Part shown: positions 5,797 to 9,435 of the stretch, one piece after another
Position numbering within the stretch: the first letter of the stretch is position 1
Layout of the letters: every line of letters starts with the position of its first letter
Assembly (NCBI GenBank): GCA_049700315.1
Contig: JBNAVN010000075.1
Coordinates: 1 to 9,435 of the forward strand
Direction: 5' to 3'
Length of the DNA: 9,435 bases
DNA from: JAOAFX01 sp049700315
GTDB taxonomy: Bacteria > Hydrothermota > Tepidihabitantia > SM23-42 > JAOAFX01
Notes under the pieces: generated by a model
Seen by the model: only the letters and a program-made list of their open reading frames with translations
What the model was told of the DNA's origin: nothing
Databases searched by the model: none
Made by a program: the position numbers and the translations under genes

Positions 5797-6573
5797 TTAC
5801 TTCATCTCTTCAACATAAATCCAGATAATTGCACCGATCTCAACCGGATATTCTTTTTTATCCTGCTTATTGAGCATCTTTGTCTCTCTCTCATTCAAGG
5901 CTGCAAATCCCCACCATCCTGATTTGGGCATTGCATAGACAAAGACACCCTGAGCATCGGTCTTAACAACCTGAGTGATATAAGCTTCCTGTGGTGCAGT
6001 ATATTTTTTATCTAAATTGTAGTATTCAATTTCCACATCAGTAAAAGGCGCGGGTTTGCCCTGCACCTTCACAAGGCCAGAAAAGACATTGCCTGCATAA
6101 AGCCCATATGGTCTGGTTAGAGGAATAATTTCAGTTTCAAGCCCAATCTCTGCATCCCATCCCTCCTGCAAACCAAATCCATTGACCACAGTCTTTGCAT
6201 AATGAACAATAAATTTTTCTTCAGCAGGTTCCCAATAAGGTGCGGGTTCAACATAGAACAAATAATCGCCTGGCTGCTTTAGTTTGTAACTTGCTGACCA
6301 GGCAGATAGACCATCCATTTTCTTTTCATTTATTATTGAAAGGAGATTTTCTTTTCTTCCTCCATTTATAAAAACACCAAATTGGATTGGTTTAGCCATA
6401 TTCAGCATCTGTTGTTCAAAAGGATGGCAGAATAGCAATTCAAGATTGACAGTCGCTGATTTCTGGTCTTCAACGATGTTTGTGCTGGGCACAATCATCT
6501 GAAAATGTCCATATAAAGGAAGAATAAAACAGAGACCAATTATAGCCCATATTTTTGTTTTGTCTTGCACCAT
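5797..6573 (-). CDS. nikK: Periplasmic nickel uptake protein NikK (DUF4198)
   Basis: A 258-residue exported protein of the DUF4198 family (PF10670), whose members sit next to nikM in nickel loci. A signal peptide (about 1-22, cut after LYG) should leave a mature N-terminus HFQMIVPS, the family hallmark. LLFCHPFEQQ (His50) is the conserved H-P-x-E element, and GDYLFYVEPAPYWEPAEE and a C-terminal carboxypeptidase-regulatory-like beta domain follow. It probably presents nickel to NikM in the periplasm; mechanism not established. The start is the ATG at 6573, 5 bases after a strong AAAGGAGG. A TTG 21 bases upstream is the only longer option and lies before that ribosome site. It is separated from the barrel gene by 47 bases and belongs to the same operon. 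Confidence 0.85.
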   Translation of the reverse strand: MVQDKTKIWAIIGLCFILPLYGHFQMIVPSTNIVEDQKSATVNLELLFCHPFEQQMLNMAKPIQFGVFINGGRKENLLSIINEKKMDGLSAWSASYKLKQPGDYLFYVEPAPYWEPAEEKFIVHYAKTVVNGFGLQEGWDAEIGLETEIIPLTRPYGLYAGNVFSGLVKVQGKPAPFTDVEIEYYNLDKKYTAPQEAYITQVVKTDAQGVFVYAMPKSGWWGFAALNERETKMLNKQDKKEYPVEIGAIIWIYVEEMK

Positions 6574-6603
6574 TTTTTCCTCCTTTCTGTGCAATTTTTT
6601 AAT

Positions 6604-6621
6604 CTGTGTCCTCTGTGTTCC
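6604..6621. repeat. Short imperfect tandem repeat at the end of the barrel gene
   Basis: CTGTGTCCT is followed at once by CTGTGTTCC, with a related TCTGTGC nearby at 6585-6591. CTGTGT-rich phrases of this kind recur between genes in many genomes. Here it sits in the 47-base gap before nikK. No function can be seen. Confidence 0.3.
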
Positions 6622-7232
6622 TAAAATTCATAATGCAATCCTAAGGTTACAAGTTTTTCTTCAAATTCAAAGTCACCTGTAAACCCTACATCAATCATCA
6701 ACCCTTCTCTGATTGTGTACCTTCCGCCCACAAGCCAGTCCTGATTCTCCTTATCACCAGAAACTTCACCACCCACGGTGAAATTTCCCATTGAATAAAT
6801 TATGGCACCGGCATAGGTAATGGTTGAATCAGCAGTTCCATAACCAATATTTGCATCAACCTCTAACGCTCCAAAACAGCGTGTAATAATTCCGTTGAGA
6901 TTATATGCATTGGCACCAATTTCAGTAGTAAAGGATGTCGCGAAAAGGTCAGGCACAATCGCATACTTTAAGCACAGCTCAGAAGGCATAAAAGATTTTT
7001 TAGGTTCAGATAATACATTGAATCCAAAACCAATGCCGACATCCATCTTTTCAGTCAGCCCGTGTTTGAATCCCACACCAAAAGCGCCCATCTCTTTCCA
7101 GAAGTCATAGCCGATTTCCAATTCATATCCCGCAGGCGAGACGGTGCCTGCATCATCGGTGCCGAATGGTCTTGCCGCAAAAGCAGGGACTATCAGCACA
7201 AATATCATTGCCGAATTTAGTAGCCTTTTCAT
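6621..7232 (-). CDS. Small outer-membrane beta-barrel, candidate nickel porin
   Basis: A 203-residue protein with a clear signal peptide (MKRLLNSAMIFVLIVPAFA, cut before ARPFG). The mature start ARPFGTDDAGTVSPAGYELE resembles outer-membrane proteins of the 'phenol MetA degradation/transporter' barrel group (PF13557-like). The rest alternates glycine and aromatic strands and ends HYEF, with the C-terminal Phe that barrel assembly recognises. The start is the ATG at 7232, with AAAGGAGG at 7248-7241. The frame is open 20 codons further, but that stretch contains a NikR operator and cannot sensibly be coding. It is first in the nikK-nikO unit and lies directly behind that operator, so an outer-membrane route for nickel is a reasonable inference. 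No TonB box or plug domain is seen. Confidence 0.75.
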   Translation of the reverse strand: MKRLLNSAMIFVLIVPAFAARPFGTDDAGTVSPAGYELEIGYDFWKEMGAFGVGFKHGLTEKMDVGIGFGFNVLSEPKKSFMPSELCLKYAIVPDLFATSFTTEIGANAYNLNGIITRCFGALEVDANIGYGTADSTITYAGAIIYSMGNFTVGGEVSGDKENQDWLVGGRYTIREGLMIDVGFTGDFEFEEKLVTLGLHYEF

Positions 7233-7249
7233 TGATTTAACCTCCTTTC

Positions 7250-7276
7250 GTGCTACTATATTTAAAAAAGTAACAC
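7250..7276 (-). promoter_or_regulatory. NikR operator 2, upstream of the barrel gene
   Basis: GTGCTAC (7250-7256) and GTAACAC (7270-7276) are separated by exactly 13 bases, matching 13 of 14 positions of the GTGTTAC-N13-GTAACAC NikR operator known from deltaproteobacteria-type regulators. The site ends 17 bases before the barrel ATG and just before its ribosome binding site. A TTGAAT -35-like box lies at 7286-7281 on the minus strand, but the -10 box is unclear (AAATAT, or TATAGT at a longer spacing). Binding here would block transcription of the downstream nik genes. Confidence 0.8.
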
Positions 7277-7290
7277 CAATATTCAACATC

Positions 7291-7330
7291 ATACCTTCCT
7301 AACTTCCTATCCTCTTACCTTCTTACCCTC
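7291..7330 (-). repeat. Five tandem 8-bp units between nikR and the barrel gene
   Basis: Read on the minus strand, 7330-7291 divides into five 8-base units: GAGGGTAA, GAAGGTAA, GAGGATAG, GAAGTTAG, GAAGGTAT. The consensus is GAAGGTAR. It lies between the nikR stop and operator 2. Its purine-rich units resemble ribosome binding sites but precede no start. It may be a microsatellite-like dispersed repeat. Confidence 0.6.
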
Positions 7331-7337
7331 ATATTTG

Positions 7338-7757
7338 CTATGCCAGTTTTTTTCCCGTGCTTGTCGTTGTCAGCTGTCCGTGTTTGATTCCTTTTGTGCT
7401 CAATAGTCTATCCGCAATGCTCTTCACCTCGTCTGCCCTTCCCCTTATCGCAAGGATTTCCAGGCAATTATGCTCATCAAGATGGATATGCATTGTAGAG
7501 ATTATCTGCTTGTAATATTTGTGTTGCATTTCGGTCAATCGTTCGGTCAATTCTCTCACTTCATGGCTATAGACCATTGTAATTGTTGCCACTATCTCTT
7601 CTCTTGATGATTCCCATTCCTTTTGCACAAGTTTCTCTCTGATCAATTTTCTTATTGCCTCAGAACGATTTCTATATCCCTTTTCCTCAATCAACCGATC
7701 GAACTCAGCAAGCAATTTTTTATTCATTGATACTCCGAACCTTACTGCCTCAGGCAT
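7338..7757 (-). CDS. nikR: Nickel-responsive transcriptional regulator NikR
   Basis: A 139-residue protein. Residues 4-43 are a ribbon-helix-helix DNA-binding domain (RFGVSMNKKLLAEFDRLIEE, then GYRNRSEAIRKLIR). The rest is the ACT-like nickel-sensing domain. The four high-affinity nickel ligands of E. coli NikR (His76, His87, His89, Cys95) align with His79, His90, His92 and Cys98, in QHKYYKQIISTMHIHLDEHNC. The C-terminal GIKHGQL is also typical. With nickel bound, NikR represses uptake genes. The start at 7757 is backed by GAAAGGAG 4 bases upstream. It is transcribed from its own promoter, which carries an operator at the start site, so it should repress itself. It heads the nickel locus, with a second operator between it and the barrel gene. 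Confidence 0.95.
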   Translation of the reverse strand: MPEAVRFGVSMNKKLLAEFDRLIEEKGYRNRSEAIRKLIREKLVQKEWESSREEIVATITMVYSHEVRELTERLTEMQHKYYKQIISTMHIHLDEHNCLEILAIRGRADEVKSIADRLLSTKGIKHGQLTTTSTGKKLA

Positions 7758-7829
7758 AATTCTCCTTTCTCAGAACGGTTATCTGATTTTCTGGTAGCTC
7801 GATTTTCAAGATATTCTTATTATAGTATG

Positions 7830-7856
7830 GTGTTACTTTTTTGAAATTCATAACAC
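7830..7856 (-). promoter_or_regulatory. NikR operator 1, at the nikR start site
   Basis: GTGTTAC (7830-7836) and ATAACAC (7850-7856) are 13 bases apart, again 13 of 14 matches to GTGTTAC-N13-GTAACAC. The site begins at the base next to the nikR -10 box and covers the expected transcription start, so NikR bound here would block initiation. Read in the matching orientation, it also shares the spacer tail AAAAAAGTAACAC with operator 2. Confidence 0.85.
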
Positions 7857-7884
7857 ATTATATCCAACGAAAGGAATTTGTCAA
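7857..7884 (-). promoter_or_regulatory. nikR: Sigma-70 promoter of nikR
   Basis: On the minus strand, TTGACA (7884-7879) and TATAAT (7862-7857) are both perfect hexamers, 16 bases apart. The start should fall near 7850, inside NikR operator 1, giving a leader of about 90 bases. It is a strong promoter in the absence of repressor. Confidence 0.85.
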
Positions 7885-7898
7885 GTGTAATCTAATCA

Positions 7899-7926
7899 TT
7901 GAATCTCTGGATATTTTTGATATAAT
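7899..7926 (+). promoter_or_regulatory. Sigma-70 promoter of the patatin-like gene
   Basis: TTGAAT (7899-7904) and a perfect TATAAT (7921-7926) are 16 bases apart. Only 8 bases separate the -10 box from the ATG at 7935, so transcription should begin at or next to the start codon. Back to back with the nikR promoter, with 14 bases between the two -35 boxes. Confidence 0.75.
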
Positions 7927-7934
7927 TGACCATT

Positions 7935-8774
7935 ATGATTGGATTGGTTCTCGGCGGTGGCGCCGCAAAAGGATATGCCCATATCGGTGTGCTAAAATTT
8001 CTTGAAGAATTGAAAATAAAACCCGATATTATAGTTGGGGCAAGTATGGGTTCACTCATTGGTGGATTCTATGCAAAGGGATTTTCTGCCCAAAAATTAG
8101 AAGAGATTGCACTGCAGATAGATAAAAGGAAAAAGAAGGAATTATTCAGATTTCACATTTCAAAAAAAGGGTTTATTGATGGGAAAAATGTCGTCAAATT
8201 TTTGAAGTCCTATCTCGGTGATACAAAGATTGAAGAACTGCCTGTAAGATATGCAGCGCTTGCCACAGATATAGAAGAGAATGCTGAGGTCGTGATTGAC
8301 CGTGGTGAACTGGTCCAGGCGATAAGGTCATCAATAGCAATACCCATTGTCTTGACACCCAATAAATATTGTGGAAGAATCCTGATTGATGGTGGGTTTG
8401 TCAGCCCGGTCCCTGTGGATGTAGCAATAAATCTTGGTGCAAAAAAGGTCATTGCGGTAAATGTCCTTCAAAGGTTTGAATATCCGCAAATCAAGATTTC
8501 TTATAAAGATGAATCAAAGAAAAAATATAACATAAAAGATATTTTCAACAAGACATTTGACTTGATAAGTTCAAGATTGATTGAATATGATGTTAAGCAG
8601 TTAAAAAACGGAGTATGGATAGATATTGATACAACCGGTATCGGCTTGAGCCAGTTTGAAAAGGCGAAAGAAACAATAGACAGGGGCTATCACCAGGCAA
8701 AAAAATTCAAAGAACAACTCCTTCACCTTTCCCCCACTTACGAAGTGGGGGAAAAAACTCCTGAAATTTCATAG
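7935..8774 (+). CDS. Patatin-like serine hydrolase (RssA/YchK type)
   Basis: A 279-residue protein with the patatin fold from residue 1. It has the oxyanion-hole loop GGGAAKG (7-13), the nucleophile elbow GASMGS with Ser37, and the catalytic Asp152 in ILIDGGFVSPVP, giving the Ser-Asp dyad. Such enzymes hydrolyse acyl groups of phospholipids or lysophospholipids; the bacterial RssA-type proteins are mostly uncharacterised. No signal or membrane segment, so cytosolic or membrane-peripheral. The ATG at 7935 is chosen because MIGLVLGGG is the normal family start. A TTG at 7926 overlaps the -10 box. There is no Shine-Dalgarno, and the promoter position implies a leaderless message. The last 15 residues (SPTYEVGEKTPEIS and neighbours) are encoded by a palindromic repeat and are probably an added tail. 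No link to nickel is evident. Confidence 0.9.
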   Translation: MIGLVLGGGAAKGYAHIGVLKFLEELKIKPDIIVGASMGSLIGGFYAKGFSAQKLEEIALQIDKRKKKELFRFHISKKGFIDGKNVVKFLKSYLGDTKIEELPVRYAALATDIEENAEVVIDRGELVQAIRSSIAIPIVLTPNKYCGRILIDGGFVSPVPVDVAINLGAKKVIAVNVLQRFEYPQIKISYKDESKKKYNIKDIFNKTFDLISSRLIEYDVKQLKNGVWIDIDTTGIGLSQFEKAKETIDRGYHQAKKFKEQLLHLSPTYEVGEKTPEIS

Positions 8775-8805
8775 AGTTTACACCCCAATTTCGTAGGGGG
8801 CGGTG
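8728..8805. repeat. Composite inverted repeat spanning the patatin stop codon
   Basis: A perfect 12-bp stem, TTTCCCCCACTT (8728-8739) with AAGTGGGGGAAA (8743-8754), is followed by AAACTC, the palindrome GAAATTTC (8763-8770), GAGTTT, and then a second hairpin CACCCC (8781-8786)/GGGGG (8796-8800). The second hairpin read in reverse shares CCCCC, TACGAA and TGGGG with the first. It looks like two related palindromes facing each other. The first half is translated as the patatin tail. Confidence 0.7.
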
Positions 8806-8876
8806 GAGTACCGTTCTTAGTCACCTCTTTTCAGGCAGAAAAAAGTTGAATGATAAAGATAAAATTTTTGATGAAG

Positions 8877-8921
8877 CAAAAGTCAACTTTTTTGACACAG
8901 GGTGAAAAGTGTTGACTTTTG
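8877..8921. repeat. 11-bp inverted repeat CAAAAGTCAAC
   Basis: CAAAAGTCAAC (8877-8887) and GTTGACTTTTG (8911-8921) are perfect complements, with a 23-base loop. A related AAAAAAGTTGA lies just upstream at 8839-8849. No U-tract follows, so it is not a standard terminator. It could be the ends of a very small decayed element. Confidence 0.5.
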
Positions 8922-9013
8922 AAAAGAAGATTTGTGCTTAATTGTAGCAATCAATTCCATAATTTGAAAATTGTCAAATTGAGAAATTGACCTCTATTTA
9001 TTAATTCAGCTGA

Positions 9014-9038
9014 TTGTAGGGCAAACCTTCAGGTTTGC
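9014..9038 (+). repeat. REP-like hairpin, copy A (GTAG-headed)
   Basis: TTGTAG is followed by an 8-bp perfect stem, GCAAACCT (9021-9028) with AGGTTTGC (9031-9038), and a 2-base centre. A GTAG tetranucleotide just 5' of a short palindrome is the hallmark of REP elements moved by REP-associated (RAYT/TnpA-REP) transposases. No such transposase is in the window. Confidence 0.6.
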
Positions 9039-9125
9039 GAAGAAAAAGCAGTAAAAAAACTCATACATTAATTTTAGAAATCTAATACTTGGTAATAGTT
9101 TAGTTTTTCCTAAATTTTTCATCTA

Positions 9126-9162
9126 AAATCCCCCTTTATTAAAGGGGAAAACAGGGGGATTT
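9126..9162. repeat. Palindrome with alternative C-run/G-run pairings
   Basis: AAATCCCCC (9126-9134) is complementary to GGGGGATTT (9154-9162), while the inner CCCCTTT (9131-9137) pairs with AAAGGGG (9141-9147). The two hairpins compete for the same C-run. Repeats of the form AAATCCCCC...AAAGGGG are dispersed in many bacterial and cyanobacterial genomes. Confidence 0.65.
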
Positions 9163-9185
9163 CAACAAACCGATGGATTCGTGTG

Positions 9186-9204
9186 TCCCTGATTAAATCA
9201 GGGA
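9186..9204. repeat. 19-bp palindrome TCCCTGATT-A-AATCAGGGA
   Basis: Nine-base arms are perfectly complementary around one central base. AAACCG about 15 bases to the left and CGGTTT just to the right (9209-9214) could form an outer stem, so it may be part of a larger folded element with its neighbour. Confidence 0.6.
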
Positions 9205-9208
9205 TGGA

Positions 9209-9286
9209 CGGTTTAGAAAAACGTTTCGTCCATCGTTTCTCGTTTAACGAAACCGACCAACGAAACCGTTTCGCACTTCTAAACCG
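9209..9286. repeat. 78-bp imperfect palindrome rich in GTTTCG/CGAAAC
   Basis: The ends CGGTTTAGAA (9209-9218) and TTCTAAACCG (9277-9286) are perfect 10-base complements. Inside, GTTTCG (9223-9228) faces CGAAAC (9261-9266), and CGTTT/AACGAAAC units repeat near the centre. This could form a long hairpin or cruciform. Confidence 0.6.
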
Positions 9287-9387
9287 AAAGACGCTCAACG
9301 AAAACCAGACAAACCTCTTAACCACGCCCATTGACCATACCAGTGGCTATGCCCAACAAGAACTAACAACCATCTTCTTTTAAATTT

Positions 9388-9412
9388 GCAAGGCTAAAGC
9401 CTTGCCCTACAT
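9388..9412 (-). repeat. REP-like hairpin, copy B, opposite orientation
   Basis: On the minus strand it reads TGTAGG then an 8-bp perfect stem, GCAAGGCT with AGCCTTGC, and a 2-base centre. The backbone and stem length equal copy A at 9014-9038. The two copies face each other about 350 bases apart. Confidence 0.6.
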
Positions 9413-9435
9413 TTTGGGAAAAACTTACCACTTAC

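Larger units (their letters stand above)
8775..9435. other. Gene-free, repeat-rich stretch
   Basis: I see no convincing gene here. Open frames of 66-70 codons in the 9119-9383 part run through palindromes on both strands, have no ribosome binding sites and show no known domain. The content is a series of inverted repeats (8877-8921, 9014-9038, 9126-9162, 9186-9204, 9209-9286, 9388-9412) separated by AT-rich DNA. Confidence 0.7.

Noticed and set aside
7233..7292. Extended N-terminus of the barrel protein
   Set aside because: It would place a NikR operator and the ribosome binding site inside the coding region and put residues in front of a normal signal peptide.
8728..8754. Intrinsic terminator for the patatin gene
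   Set aside because: The stem is strong, but it lies inside the coding region and no U-tract follows it.
9119..9383. Overlapping 66-70 codon frames on both strands near the right end
   Set aside because: They are made of inverted repeats, read on both strands, and lack ribosome sites and recognisable domains.

Overview
The window is AT-rich bacterial DNA from a diderm. One protein looks like a small outer-membrane beta-barrel, and several others are exported past an inner membrane. The gene content (NikMKLQO-type nickel ECF transporter, HD-GYP signalling protein, GHL10 hydrolase, sigma-54 promoter, many dispersed palindromes) would fit an anaerobic, little-cultured lineage such as a WOR-3 or FCB-type candidate phylum. 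That placement is a weak inference, because no rRNA or phylogenetic marker is present.

Layout. Positions 1-50 may hold the 3' end of an upstream gene. Positions 51-461 form a control region: two TGTTGCA/TGCAACA palindromes, a perfect sigma-54 (-24/-12) promoter at 336-351 and a 5'-UTR hairpin, all leading into a 66-residue Fis-type helix-turn-helix protein (462-662). A GHL10 glycosyl-hydrolase-like protein (667-1728, minus) meets it tail to tail. It is divergent from a membrane HD-GYP phosphodiesterase (1840-3135, plus).

The core is a minus-strand nickel locus read from 7757 down to 3122: nikR, a putative outer-membrane barrel, nikK, nikM, nikL, nikQ, nikO. Two near-perfect NikR operators with the layout GTGTTAC-N13-GTAACAC are visible. 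One abuts the -10 box of a strong nikR promoter, and the other lies just upstream of the barrel gene. A plausible path for nickel is: barrel across the outer membrane, NikK and NikL in the periplasm, NikM as the S component, NikQ as coupling protein and NikO as ATPase, with NikR switching the genes off when nickel is sufficient. The barrel's role is inferred from position and regulation only.

A patatin-like hydrolase (7935-8774, plus) diverges from nikR. It has a good promoter whose -10 box ends 8 bases before the ATG and no Shine-Dalgarno, so its mRNA is probably leaderless. Its last 15 codons are made of a palindromic repeat. Positions 8775-9435 hold no convincing gene, only nested palindromes, including a pair of GTAG-headed REP-like hairpins in opposite orientation with compensatory stem changes.
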